A stretch of DNA of 64,000 nucleotides, taken from Nostoc sp. 'Lobaria pulmonaria (5183) cyanobiont'. Lineage in GTDB: Bacteria; Cyanobacteriota; Cyanobacteriia; Cyanobacteriales; Nostocaceae. Made by a program: the position numbers and the translations under genes. The first letter of the stretch is position 1; every line of letters starts with the position of its first letter. Under the pieces are notes generated by a model. It had not been told where the DNA came from, made no database searches, and saw only the letters and a list, made by a program, of their open reading frames with translations. Below are positions 44,067 through 53,466 of the stretch, in pieces. Location of the stretch: the NCBI RefSeq assembly GCF_002949795.1, contig NZ_CP026692.1:6766001-6830000 (forward strand), written 5' to 3'.

Positions 44067-44507
44067 CTAAACCACAAAACTAGCTTCTTCTCCAAGGGAA
44101 GCTTGCCAACTTCGAGCATCGTAATAAAGGTCTGCCAGAGTAATACTGTATAAAGCTTCTTTAACCTTTTGGTTGAGTCTCTGCCAAAGGCTAAACGTTA
44201 CCCAATCTTCAGCTTGTGTAGGTGCTGGGGTGTGATGAGGTAAATGGCTAGTTTCGCCAACAGCTTCTAAAATTTGTCCTATAGATATTTGTGCAGGCTC
44301 TCTTGCCAATTGGTATCCGCCGATGCTACCACGAATTGATTTCACTAAAGATGCACGACGCATTTCTATTAGTAGTTTTTCGAGGTAAGGAGCTGGAATA
44401 TCTTGGCGTTTAGCGATCGTTCTCACAGATACAGGCCCATATCTTGGTTGTAAACTCAAATCTAGCAACGCCTTCACACTATAGTGTCCTCTGGTAGTTA
44501 ATTTCAT
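44067..44507 (-). CDS. Rrf2-family transcriptional regulator
   Basis: A 146-residue winged-helix repressor: MKLTTRGHYSVKALLDLSLQ, RQDIPAPYLEKLLIEMRRAS, SIRGSIGGYQLAREPAQISI and GQILEAVGE are standard for the family. IscR and NsrR carry three cysteines after this point for an Fe-S cluster; here the segment reads GETSHLPHHTPAPTQ and contains none, so it is not an Fe-S sensor and is closer to CymR-like members. The target is unknown; it is followed by cobD in the same direction. Confidence 0.9.
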   Translation of the reverse strand: MKLTTRGHYSVKALLDLSLQPRYGPVSVRTIAKRQDIPAPYLEKLLIEMRRASLVKSIRGSIGGYQLAREPAQISIGQILEAVGETSHLPHHTPAPTQAEDWVTFSLWQRLNQKVKEALYSITLADLYYDARSWQASLGEEASFVV

Positions 44508-44976
44508 TTTGGCAAGCTTTGTTGTTTGTCCTTTGTCTTCGTTAGCACTGCATCTCCCTGAAAAGAAATTCTGATAGTTGGCTTCCGACTCTTAGACTTC
44601 TTTAGTTTGTCGTTTCTAAATAACCAATGACTAATTACCAATGACCAATGACTAAGGATCAGTTTTGCTTATCATTCTGTGACTCAGTTCTCATCCTTAA
44701 GAAATAGACAACTTTTAGAGCGTTAGTTTAGAAAACTTAAAACTTATATAGTCTAGCAGTAATTCACAAATTATATATATAGTTATCAGCATTGCCAGCA
44801 TTTTCTAAAATAGATTGTCTTGGCAATATTGGTAATGGCATAACAATTGTGCATCTGAGTGTAATATACTTGGCTAGGTTGAGATAAAAACTAAAGGATT
44901 ATGTTCCTGTTAGCTCAACCTCAGCTAAAATAAAATCGATTCAAACACTTCAAACATTCATTTTCGACCTAAGTTG
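44508..44976. other. Long divergent leader between Rrf2 and cyAbrB genes
   Basis: About 470 bp with no gene. It contains a few AATGACC/AATGACT words (44623-44655) and is very AT-rich towards cyAbrB. Both neighbours are transcription regulators reading outward, so promoters for both must be here, but no box is clear enough to mark. Confidence 0.5.
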
Positions 44977-45390
44977 ATGCCTAAACAGAAAAAAATTGAA
45001 CCCCTACTCGGCGAAGAACTGCTCAAAAAAGTCAAAGAGCTAGAAAACGAGAGCAAAGAAGACAAAGCCAAGAAGTGCGGCTACTATACCGTGACCAAAA
45101 ATGGTATAGAGCGCGTCAATATGATGAAGTTCTTAAATGCCCTAATTGATGCTGAAGGCATTCAGTTAGACAGTACACCCAGTGCTAATGGGCGTGGTGG
45201 ACGTAGTGCTAGCTATAGAATTAGTGTGCAATCGAATGGTAACTTACTTATAGGTTCAGCTTATACAAAACAGATGAATCTTAAACCAGGAGATGAGTTT
45301 CTGATCACTTTAGGCAAAAAGCACATTCGTCTGAGACAGGTAGATCCAGAAGATCGCGAAGATGATGAAGCCATAGAAGCCACGGCTTAA
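44977..45390 (+). CDS. cyAbrB-type transcriptional regulator
   Basis: A 137-residue member of the cyanobacterial AbrB family, in which the AbrB DNA-binding domain is C-terminal, the reverse of Bacillus AbrB. The N-terminal part (PLLGEELLKKVKELENESKE and KKCGYYTVTKNGIERVN) and the C-terminal QMNLKPGDEFLITLGKKHIR are characteristic. Such proteins (CalA/CalB in Anabaena) tune carbon/nitrogen balance, redox and heterocyst genes. I use ATG 44977; a TTG three bases upstream adds one residue. The A and B clades cannot be separated confidently by eye. Confidence 0.88.
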   Translation: MPKQKKIEPLLGEELLKKVKELENESKEDKAKKCGYYTVTKNGIERVNMMKFLNALIDAEGIQLDSTPSANGRGGRSASYRISVQSNGNLLIGSAYTKQMNLKPGDEFLITLGKKHIRLRQVDPEDREDDEAIEATA

Positions 45391-45547
45391 TAAATGGTCA
45401 TTAGTCAATTGTCCGTTGTCATTTGTCCTTTGTCCTTTGTGAAAAACAATGACTATAAACAGTCATTAGTCAAGTGTCATTTGTCCTTTGTGAAAAATAA
45501 TGACCAATGACTAATGACCAATGACCAATGACCAATGACTAATGACT
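45391..45547. repeat. Complementary heptanucleotide arrays between convergent genes
   Basis: Words TTGTCATTTGTCCTTTGTCC (45413-45440 and again near 45470) face seven units of AATGACC/AATGACT at 45499-45547. The two sets are roughly complementary, so RNA from either gene can fold into a hairpin. The array reaches the stop codon of the ClC gene. Confidence 0.8.
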
Positions 45548-47435
45548 ATATCTGTAGTGGGTAAGACTGGTAATAGTGGCGAAGTGCCTTGCGTGTTACT
45601 GCTAAATTACAGGTTAATGCAATTTGCTCTTTTTCTAATAAACCTAAAATGCGATCGGGTTTATCTCGTGCTACCACTGGTAATTGATGTAAACCTCGAA
45701 GACTCATCCGGTCTAATGCCTCAGATAAAAGTTCATCTTGCCATGCATAGAGAATTTCAGTAGTACAAATGTCTATGAGGGTTTGACTAGATAAATTATC
45801 TGGAATTTCAGTTAGGGAATTTGGGTATGTTTGCCAAATAGCAAGAGCACGGTTAATATCTTCCAAAGAAAGTATACCAACTAATTGTTCTGCTTGATCA
45901 AATACTAAAGCACTACGAACGCGATCGCGGATCATTTCCACAGCTGCATCTAATACTCCCAGGGTTGCAGGTAACTTTTTGGGACAAGGGTACATGGCAT
46001 CTTCTACCAAAATTTGCTGCACAATTTCCGCTTGTTCATCTTTCAATTCCGAAAGCCCAATCTGTTGTAGATTAGAGTTAGAGTTAAAAGTTGGTTTAAT
46101 CCTTTCTACTAACCAAACACTCAAACCTACAGCTGCCATCAACGGTAAAACAATTCGATAGTCGCGGGTTAATTCAAACAGCATCAAAATAGACGTTAAC
46201 GGCGCTCTCACACTAGCAGCCAGCACTGCTGCCATTCCCACCATTGCGTAAGCTGGAGGAGCCGCCATTTGATCGCAAATTGTCGGGAATGCTACGGCTA
46301 ACATTTTGGCGTAAGCCGATCCAAAAGAAGCACCTAAAAACATTGCTGGTGCGAACAAACCACCGATGAAACCGCTACCCGCACTAATTGCAGTCATCAA
46401 TAACTTCACCACCAACAACACCACCAATAAGTAGAGTGGAAACTCCACATCTTGAAGCATTGCTTCTACAGTTTCATAACCGACACCCAGAATTTGGGGG
46501 AAGTGCAAAGCAACAGCGCCAATAATTGCACCGCCAATAATTGGATGAATTGGCTGAGGAATTCGTCCCAAAAAATCAAAACCTGGAACCTTCCCAGCAA
46601 AGCAGGCTTTTGCTAAACGAATTGATTGAGTATAAGCTAAAGAAACTAAGCTGGCCCCTAAACCCAAACCAAGATAAAGAGGTAATTCCAAAGGACTGCG
46701 AACTTGATAAACAGGTAAATCAAAAGCAGGTTGTGCCCCCAAACAAATTTGGGCAATTAATGCTGCTACCACCGCCGCTAGCAGCACCACACTGACAGCA
46801 GAAGTAGCAAAAGATGTAGCTCCTATCACCACCTCTAGGGCAAAAAAGACTCCAGCGATGGGAGCATTAAATCCCGCCGCCAGTCCAGCCGCCGCGCCAG
46901 CACCCAATAGCAAACGTTGTCGTTCTTGAGATACATTGAGGATCACAGAGAACAACATTCCAAAATTTGCGCCAATTTCCACACTCGGCCCCTCTGGCCC
47001 CAAAGAAGCACCACTCCCCAAAGAAACAGATGCAGCCAGCATTTTTGTCACTGGTCGCAGTGGTCGCCTAATCTCTGTTCCCTGAGAAGCGGCGATTAGA
47101 GATGAAAGTCCAGGGCCAAAGTCTTGAGTACGCCAACGCAGCAAGCCAACAATTAATCCCCCAAGGGTAGGAACGCAAGCTAAAGTCCAAGCACCCCAGA
47201 CGCCAATTTGACCCATTAAATTTTCTAGCATCAGCTGGTGAATTAGCTGAATTAAATAATGAAAGGTAACTACACCCATAGCAGTACCACCGCCAATGAG
47301 CATGGCTAAAAACAGCACAACTGTTTCTGGGGATGGTTGAAAACGATTAATTAGGTGAGCTAGATGAGCGGAAGGTGTAGGAAAGGCAGGTTGTTCCGTT
47401 ACCTTCCTTAGTTGAGTGGGAGGCAAGAGAGTCAT
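45546..47435 (-). CDS. ClC-family chloride channel/transporter with CBS domains
   Basis: A 629-residue ClC membrane protein with a cytoplasmic CBS pair (about 480-625). The anion-path motifs are GSGASLGPEGPS with gating Glu148 and GSGFIGGLFAPAMFLG. The site of the internal proton glutamate of H+/Cl- exchangers (FIIEE in E. coli) reads FFALEVV, with Val where the second Glu belongs, a feature of ClC channels rather than exchangers. The CBS pair (EDAMYPCPKKLPATLGVLDA and VGILSLEDINRAL, then LRGLHQLPVVARDKPDRILG) may bind nucleotides. ATG 47435 is the natural start. Confidence 0.92.
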   Translation of the reverse strand: MTLLPPTQLRKVTEQPAFPTPSAHLAHLINRFQPSPETVVLFLAMLIGGGTAMGVVTFHYLIQLIHQLMLENLMGQIGVWGAWTLACVPTLGGLIVGLLRWRTQDFGPGLSSLIAASQGTEIRRPLRPVTKMLAASVSLGSGASLGPEGPSVEIGANFGMLFSVILNVSQERQRLLLGAGAAAGLAAGFNAPIAGVFFALEVVIGATSFATSAVSVVLLAAVVAALIAQICLGAQPAFDLPVYQVRSPLELPLYLGLGLGASLVSLAYTQSIRLAKACFAGKVPGFDFLGRIPQPIHPIIGGAIIGAVALHFPQILGVGYETVEAMLQDVEFPLYLLVVLLVVKLLMTAISAGSGFIGGLFAPAMFLGASFGSAYAKMLAVAFPTICDQMAAPPAYAMVGMAAVLAASVRAPLTSILMLFELTRDYRIVLPLMAAVGLSVWLVERIKPTFNSNSNLQQIGLSELKDEQAEIVQQILVEDAMYPCPKKLPATLGVLDAAVEMIRDRVRSALVFDQAEQLVGILSLEDINRALAIWQTYPNSLTEIPDNLSSQTLIDICTTEILYAWQDELLSEALDRMSLRGLHQLPVVARDKPDRILGLLEKEQIALTCNLAVTRKALRHYYQSYPLQI

Positions 47436-47910
47436 TAAGAGGCGGGGTAAATGTAAGAAAAAATTTAAATTTTTATCTGTTACTTATCATTGTGAGCCAT
47501 TATTTAGCAACCGGACAAGTAGACTTTATTTGCTTAACTTACAAGGCTTTAGCTCAAAATGTCATTGTGCAAAATTTTTGTGGAGAGAATGGTCAAATGA
47601 GAGAGAATTATTATTTAAGGGTCAGTGATACCTAAATTAGGTGTAGCTGCGGTTAGTGGGGTGCGAGCGATCGCCAACGCTATTTTTTCTAGAGACAACA
47701 AAGTTTTTTCGGCTGGGTGGACGCACCCGTAAACATTAACTATGAGTCATCCTTGCTTAAATCTAGCTATACTCGTGTTGCGACCATTAAGCCATCCTTG
47801 GTAGTAATAGAATGTATGTATGATTGATGCCTGATGTTAGATCGTACATTGATCCCAATTCAATATAGCTATGGTTATAGAGCGAGAAATGGACTAGGCG
47901 GACGAGGTAA
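47436..47910. other. Gene-free stretch between divergent genes
   Basis: About 475 bp. It lies between the divergent starts of the ClC gene and the small zinc-ribbon membrane protein and should hold both promoters. No gene, repeat or motif that I can support. Confidence 0.45.
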
Positions 47911-48297
47911 ATGAATATACACACTTTTGATAATCATTATGTTACTTGCCCAATTTGCCAAAGAAATGCTACGCCAAAACCAGTTAAAACGCGCATGGGC
48001 TTGTTTTGCTGTCCCTATTGCCAGGAAAGGCTAGTAGTTTGCCAAAGTGGTCATTATGTCCGCGATCCGTTTACTTGGAGACAATTGATGATGTCTTCCT
48101 CGCTACGTCGTCAAAGCCGACCTTTAGCGAGGATTATCAGAGATTTTGTCCTACTCAAGCGTCCTATGGTAGCCTTGGCTGTAGGTAGTGCCATTTTTTT
48201 TGGTGCGATCGCTTTGACCCAAGAAAAGACAAGTTACGATCGCCAAATACTTCCCACAACAGAAAAAGTTAATGAACCAGGAAACAAATCCCAGTAA
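47911..48297 (+). CDS. Small zinc-ribbon membrane protein, function unknown
   Basis: A 128-residue protein. The N-terminal half has paired cysteines (TCPICQR and FCCPYCQERLVVC), a probable zinc ribbon; a basic segment (SSSLRRQSRPLARIIRD) leads to one transmembrane helix (MVALAVGSAIFFGAIALT), then a polar tail. It would be anchored with the ribbon in the cytoplasm. I do not recognise a characterised family. A strong hairpin terminator follows 68 bp after the stop. Confidence 0.65.
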   Translation: MNIHTFDNHYVTCPICQRNATPKPVKTRMGLFCCPYCQERLVVCQSGHYVRDPFTWRQLMMSSSLRRQSRPLARIIRDFVLLKRPMVALAVGSAIFFGAIALTQEKTSYDRQILPTTEKVNEPGNKSQ

Positions 48298-48364
48298 ATC
48301 GATTACTTTGGTATAAATCAAATTCTACTTTGATTTTTGTAATATTATAACTAAATACTTTTAT

Positions 48365-48402
48365 AAAACCGTGTCTTATTGCCCCAAATAGGACACGGTT
48401 TT
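48365..48402 (+). terminator. Stem-loop terminator after zinc-ribbon gene
   Basis: AAAACCGTGTCTTATT pairs with AATAGGACACGGTTTT across a GCCCCA loop, a 16-bp stem with one G-U pair. It ends in an A/T-rich stretch and lies just downstream of the gene ending at 48297. Confidence 0.8.
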
Positions 48403-48475
48403 ATATTATGTCCCTTTAAAGACCGATCGCCTATTAGACATTTAATGAAATTAAATATGGGTTATCCATAACTCT

Positions 48476-48506
48476 TGTAAAGATGTAGCACTGCTACGTC
48501 TTTACA
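48476..48506. repeat. TGTAAAGA...TCTTTACA palindrome
   Basis: A nearly perfect dyad: TGTAAAGATGTAGCA against TGCTACGTCTTTACA with a central C. A decayed relative is at 9146-9178. Confidence 0.7.
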
Positions 48507-48557
48507 TTTATTTTTAGTCGTATCTATATGTGTTGTGTCTGTTTATCAACTATTGGA

Positions 48558-48689
48558 GTTGATGACACTCACCATCGCTTAAATTGGGTTCCAGATTTTA
48601 CCAACACACGGGTAGTTGAATATACTTTTGGTTGGTTAGGACGCTATCGACGCCTGAGTAAGAATTACAAACTAAGTAGGTTGGTGTAA
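48558..48689 (+). pseudogene. IS5-type transposase C-terminal remnant
   Basis: The frame reads VDDTHHRLNWVPDFTNTRVV and EYTFGWLGRYRRLSKNYKLS before a stop. (V)VER(T)FGWL(G)RYRRLSKDYE is the highly conserved C-terminal block of IS5-family transposases. The rest of the transposase and both element ends are missing. It lies 340 bp upstream of the nitric oxide synthase gene. Confidence 0.8.
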
Positions 48690-48698
48690 AAATTCGTC

Positions 48699-48800
48699 GT
48701 TGGGATAAGCTAAGAGCCAGGAGCCAGGAGCCACGAGGGAAGAGGGTTTTAGCCTAGTTTATCTTTGTTTACATAGTTTGGTTTTATTATGCCAACTTAC
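48699..48800. repeat. Dispersed non-coding repeat, copy 2
   Basis: Begins GTTGGGATAAGC right after the transposase remnant and ends GGTTTTATTATGCCAACTTAC, with a GAGCCAG direct repeat inside. It parallels 8208-8290. The remaining bases up to 49032 are AT-rich and should contain the NOS promoter; no box is clear. Confidence 0.45.
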
Positions 48801-49032
48801 TTGTTGCCAGAGGTAATGAGTTAATAATTTATGCAGCTAGAGTGCGACTAGTACTCTGTCATATCGCCTCTTGAGTATTATTTAAACTCTCAAACCGCGT
48901 CTTTATGTTTACTTTACAAATCAAATTTTATTATCTACCTTTAAATAATTAGGATAAATTAAAAAAAATGTAAAATTTCTGGCGTTCAGTACATTTAACT
49001 ACACACTCCTCTCACTCATTGACTTTTAAAGC

Positions 49033-52000
49033 ATGAATGACAATCAACGAATTATCCACCTAACCGAGATTTCTGCACTCGATTTCCCGGCTGACAATAA
49101 TTATAAGTATAAATGCCATTTGCAGGTAGTTTCCGAAGAGGGACAAAGCTTGTTAGAAAGGGATCTGCTGAACCGTACGCAACCCAGTTGGTTGGTAGAT
49201 TTGAAAAACAAGGGAGACTGCACGATCGCCATTACTCTGCGTTACCGGGAAGGGGACATTACTCAACCTTGGCAGGATGCTGGAACAGTTGCATTTGCCA
49301 CCCAGGAGTGCCTGAATGGAGAGCGCAGCGCCGAGTTAGAATTTCCGATTACAACTTGGAACCAGGCACCCCAATTGAAGTTGAAAACTCGCCTGACTCA
49401 GAGTAGCACTGAGGGAAGTAGCAGCAGCTTTACAATCTTGGGGAATCAGAACGGTACTCGCCGCACTCACAGCAAAGGGACTCACACAGAGGGCGAGTTC
49501 GAGATGCCAGAATCTGTTCCTCTCTCGCCCCAAGAAGAAGTGATTGTCAAAGACGCTTGGAACAAGCTGCGGGCGTGGAAAGAATTACAGATGGAAAAGT
49601 TCTTGAAGCGGCTGTTGCTAGAGTCACCTGAACTGGAGTACATCTTCGGGGAAGCAATTAACAGCATCAATGACTTTTTCTTTGAGTTGTTTGATTGCTG
49701 CGTACACCAGCTTCAGCCGGAAACTCAGAATGTAATTGGAGAACCCTTAATGGGCGTACCTCCAGAAAAAGGCGATTCGTTTGACACGGTTGAAGATTAC
49801 GGGGCGCTGTTTGCCGATATCGGGATGCGTCCCCAGCACTGGTTGAAGGCACGGCAGGTGTGGATGTGGATGCTACCATCGATTCCTTACCTAGAAGAGT
49901 ACGATCACCAGGATTTAGCAAAAGGCGCAAACTCTGCCCTCTACCGCTTCTTCAATACCCATGTAATTGTGCCGATGGTAGAGGCAGTTCACCGCTACAA
50001 TACGGCTCTGCCCCCAGAAATGCTGCAAAAGATGATGGAATCCTGGCAGGTGTTCAGCCAGAATAAGCAAGTCATGGGGATGGAGTTTTATCAAATCCTG
50101 TTTGAGAAATATCCCTTTGTATTGCCGATTTTTGGACGAGCAGACATGGATTACCTGTCTCTACACCTGTTTCAGGCATTGGAATTTCTCGTCCAATCCC
50201 TAAGAAGCGGCAGCAGTGATGAGATGATCCGAGAGTTGCGCTTCTTAGGGCAGGTGCATACCAGTGCAGGGGTGCCATCCTGTGCTTATCCGGCAATGAA
50301 CGATGCTATCTTTACCTTGTTTGAGCGGCACGTACCAGATTTCACGCCAGAGTTACGCAAGGGATGGCAGACGTTAATCGATCGCGCTGTGAATGTCATC
50401 AAGCTGCCCAAGCTGAATGAGGAACGATTGCTCAAAAAAGCCAAGCAGTACCTAGAGCTAATCGCCACAGAGCAGGCATGGGAACCGGAGGACAAGGCAC
50501 GACGCTGGGCAGAAATTCAAGAGGAAGTACACGCTACCGGAACCTATACCCACACGTATGAAGAAGTGGCGTATGGGGCACAAGTGTCATGGCGCAATGC
50601 TTCTAAGTGTGTGGGGCGGATTCAGTGGAATAACATGGTGATCCGCGATCGCCGCCACGTTAGCGACCCTGATGAGATGTTCCGTGAACTCCAAGAACAC
50701 TTACAGTCCGCGACAAACGGCGGTAACCTCCAGATTACCATGACCGTCTTTCGTCCCAAACATCCTAAAGAACGCTGGGGGCCACGCATCTGGAATCCAC
50801 AATTAGCTCGTTATGCAGCATACGAGCAACCGGATGGTAGGATTCTAGGCGATCCTGCCAACTTGGACGTCACCAAAGCGATTATAAAATTGGGCTGGCA
50901 ACCCCCCCAACCACTCACAGAGTACGACATTTTGCCTCTAGTGATTGAAGCTCCAGGTATGGAACCGAAGATGTACCACTGGGATCGGGATGAGATTTTG
51001 GAAGTGGAAATCGAGCATCCCGCGATTCCTGAATTCAAATCATTGGGCTTCCGTTGGTACGCTGTCCCTGCCATTACCAACTTCTCAATGCACGTTGGCG
51101 GCATCAATTATGCCTGCATTCCTTTCAATGGCTGGTACATGGGCACTGAAATCATGCGGGATTTCTTGGACGAGTACCGCTACAACAAGATGGAGGACAT
51201 CGCCAAAGTTCTCAAACTGGATACCAGTTCCGAACAGACATTGTGGCGCGATCGCGTCGCATTGGAACTCAACGTTGCTATCCTGTACTCCTTCCAAAAA
51301 GCAAAGGTGACGATGGTAGACCATCAATCTGCCTCTCGTCAATTCCTGGCGCACGACTTACGCGAGAAGAAAGCAGGACGCGAGTGTCCGGGGGATTGGG
51401 GTTGGGTCGTACCCGCATCGGGGGGAAGTGCTTGTCCGGTCTGGCACCACCAGATGCGGGACTTCTACCTAGAGCCAGCCTATCACCATGCTGCCGATCG
51501 CTGGGCAGTTGAAGATGGTATTGACCTGGAAAAATTCATCACCACTATCGACGAGGACGACAACAAGCAAGACCGCATCCTGATTCTCTACGCTTCCGAA
51601 ACAGCTACTGCTGAAGGCTTGGCGCGCAAAGCCGCTCGTCAACTCCAGCGATTCCGTCCCCAGGTGATGGCGCTGGATGAATACAACACTGACACCCTGG
51701 CATCGGAGAAACTCCTACTCATTGTCACGTCCACCTTCGGCAATGGCGAAATACCTGGAAACGGCAAGAAGTTCCTCCAGTGGTTGAAAAAACAACCTGC
51801 ACGTTCCCTCGACGGTTTGAATTACTCCGTTCTGGGCATTGGTAGTACCGTTTACGAAAACTTCTGTGCTGCCGGAATTTCGGTAGATAAGGGACTTGCC
51901 AAGGCGGGAGGTAACTGTATTGTGCCACTTCACAAAGGCGATGAAATCAAGGGACAAGCCGACACCTTCAAACAATGGTTAGGACTGGTTTCCCGCATTC

Positions 52001-53466
52001 TGGGTGAGGATGCGACCTCCGCCGATGCAACAGCCCAAGCCGCACCTAAACTAAACGTTACGTTTTTGAGTGAGACGGAAGCGGCAAATATTTCACCAGT
52101 AAAAGTGAGTGGAGACAGAGGTGTGGAAGTACCTCTGGTTGCCAATAGCGAACTACTCAAAGAAGTGATTCCTGGTAGCCGTTCTACTCGCTATCTTGTC
52201 TTTGATATTTCTGGTAGCGATTTGCAGTATGAAACAGGTGATCATCTTGCAGTTTATCCTGGCAATCCGGCAGAGTTGGTGAATCAGTTGTGCGATCGCC
52301 TCTCAGTATCCCCCAACACCTATTTCACAGCTCGTTATCTAATGCCCGATGGTACGGAATTAGAAGAAAAACCTCCTGTTTCCGTTCCCACAAGCATCGG
52401 ACAGGTTCTCTTGGAAGACCTTGATCTGACTTTGCGCGAACCATTCAATGATGTGCTGACCTACCTGTACTCAGCAGCACAAAATCCCCAGGATAAACAA
52501 CGCCTGGAAACCTGGTTGGAAATTCTGCGGCAAGGAGATGAGCATCCCGACAGCATCACGCTCAAAAAAACGATCACGGACAACTTCATCAGCGTTGTCG
52601 ATCTGTTCAATGAGTTTCCTTCTGCCCAAATTACATTAGAAGTGCTGCTAGAGTTGTTGCCGAAGCAAAAACCACGCCTCTACTCCATTTCCTCCTGTCC
52701 TCTGCTTCATCCTCAGCACATCCAAATCACAGTTGGAGTGTTGCAAGTTAAGACGGATGCAGGTAAAACCCGTCAGGGCCTCTGCTCCAACTACCTTGCC
52801 GGACTTGAAGCGGGGGCAAAGGTTCGCATCAGTGTTCGCACCTCTAGCTTCCGTCCACCCACCGATCCACTCGCGCCAATGCTGATGGTTGGGCCGGGTA
52901 CGGGGGTATCGCCGCTGATTGCCTTCCTCCAGTATCGGCAAGTCCTATTGCAGCAGGAAACACAATTAGGTGATGCTTGCTTGTACTTTGGCTGTCGCGA
53001 TCGCAGTGACTTCCTCTATGGAGAGCAACTTGTAAGCTGGCAGAATCAAGGCGTGCTGTCAGGGTTAGAAGTTGCCTTCTCGCGTCTGAACGACAAGAAA
53101 GTCTATGTGCAAGGCTTAATGCAAGAAAAAGCTGAAGAACTCTGGCGAATACTCAGCCATCCGCAATGTCACTACTATGTCTGTGGCGATGCCAAGATGG
53201 CAGACGATGTATTTGAAGTGTTTATGGCGATCGCTAAAACGGAAGGGGGACTATCGCATATTGAAGCTGTTAGTTTCTTCAACAAAATGAAGCAAGAAAA
53301 ACGCTTTTTCAGTGATGTTTGGGGCGTGGTGCTGCACTTCAAGGAAGCGATTAAAGAGGTACAGCATGACAACTACTCGAAAGCGGAAAAATGGCTTGAG
53401 CGTGTGCAGGATTCTGCTGATAGTCAAGCCGCCGTTCAGGAGGAATTGCAACTGCTAACTATCTAA
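49033..53466 (+). CDS. nos: Nitric oxide synthase with N-terminal globin-like domains and fused reductase
   Basis: A 1477-residue enzyme that should oxidise L-arginine to NO (possibly nitrate) plus citrulline with NADPH and O2. Order: beta-rich N-terminal region (1-160); globin-like repeat A (about 165-300); globin-like repeat B (about 303-440, proximal His409 in LGQVHTSAGV); NOS oxygenase (about 445-835) with haem ligand Cys526 in SWRNASKCVGRIQW and arginine-binding Glu706 in GWYMGTEI; FMN domain from about 848 (ILILYASETATAEG, STFGNGEIPGNG); FAD/NADPH reductase with RLYSISSC (1215-1222) and GPGTGVSP (from 1287). The oxygenase-FMN linker is short, with no calmodulin-binding helix. In repeat A, Phe260 stands at the proximal-His position. 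Size and order resemble NOS of Synechococcus PCC 7335. Two hand-counted lines gave 35/60 and 28/60 G+C, above the flanks. Confidence 0.95.
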   Translation: MNDNQRIIHLTEISALDFPADNNYKYKCHLQVVSEEGQSLLERDLLNRTQPSWLVDLKNKGDCTIAITLRYREGDITQPWQDAGTVAFATQECLNGERSAELEFPITTWNQAPQLKLKTRLTQSSTEGSSSSFTILGNQNGTRRTHSKGTHTEGEFEMPESVPLSPQEEVIVKDAWNKLRAWKELQMEKFLKRLLLESPELEYIFGEAINSINDFFFELFDCCVHQLQPETQNVIGEPLMGVPPEKGDSFDTVEDYGALFADIGMRPQHWLKARQVWMWMLPSIPYLEEYDHQDLAKGANSALYRFFNTHVIVPMVEAVHRYNTALPPEMLQKMMESWQVFSQNKQVMGMEFYQILFEKYPFVLPIFGRADMDYLSLHLFQALEFLVQSLRSGSSDEMIRELRFLGQVHTSAGVPSCAYPAMNDAIFTLFERHVPDFTPELRKGWQTLIDRAVNVIKLPKLNEERLLKKAKQYLELIATEQAWEPEDKARRWAEIQEEVHATGTYTHTYEEVAYGAQVSWRNASKCVGRIQWNNMVIRDRRHVSDPDEMFRELQEHLQSATNGGNLQITMTVFRPKHPKERWGPRIWNPQLARYAAYEQPDGRILGDPANLDVTKAIIKLGWQPPQPLTEYDILPLVIEAPGMEPKMYHWDRDEILEVEIEHPAIPEFKSLGFRWYAVPAITNFSMHVGGINYACIPFNGWYMGTEIMRDFLDEYRYNKMEDIAKVLKLDTSSEQTLWRDRVALELNVAILYSFQKAKVTMVDHQSASRQFLAHDLREKKAGRECPGDWGWVVPASGGSACPVWHHQMRDFYLEPAYHHAADRWAVEDGIDLEKFITTIDEDDNKQDRILILYASETATAEGLARKAARQLQRFRPQVMALDEYNTDTLASEKLLLIVTSTFGNGEIPGNGKKFLQWLKKQPARSLDGLNYSVLGIGSTVYENFCAAGISVDKGLAKAGGNCIVPLHKGDEIKGQADTFKQWLGLVSRILGEDATSADATAQAAPKLNVTFLSETEAANISPVKVSGDRGVEVPLVANSELLKEVIPGSRSTRYLVFDISGSDLQYETGDHLAVYPGNPAELVNQLCDRLSVSPNTYFTARYLMPDGTELEEKPPVSVPTSIGQVLLEDLDLTLREPFNDVLTYLYSAAQNPQDKQRLETWLEILRQGDEHPDSITLKKTITDNFISVVDLFNEFPSAQITLEVLLELLPKQKPRLYSISSCPLLHPQHIQITVGVLQVKTDAGKTRQGLCSNYLAGLEAGAKVRISVRTSSFRPPTDPLAPMLMVGPGTGVSPLIAFLQYRQVLLQQETQLGDACLYFGCRDRSDFLYGEQLVSWQNQGVLSGLEVAFSRLNDKKVYVQGLMQEKAEELWRILSHPQCHYYVCGDAKMADDVFEVFMAIAKTEGGLSHIEAVSFFNKMKQEKRFFSDVWGVVLHFKEAIKEVQHDNYSKAEKWLERVQDSADSQAAVQEELQLLTI

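Noticed and set aside
49113..53451. Many secondary open frames inside the NOS gene
   Set aside because: Shadows of a GC-richer coding sequence; only the main frame has domain motifs.
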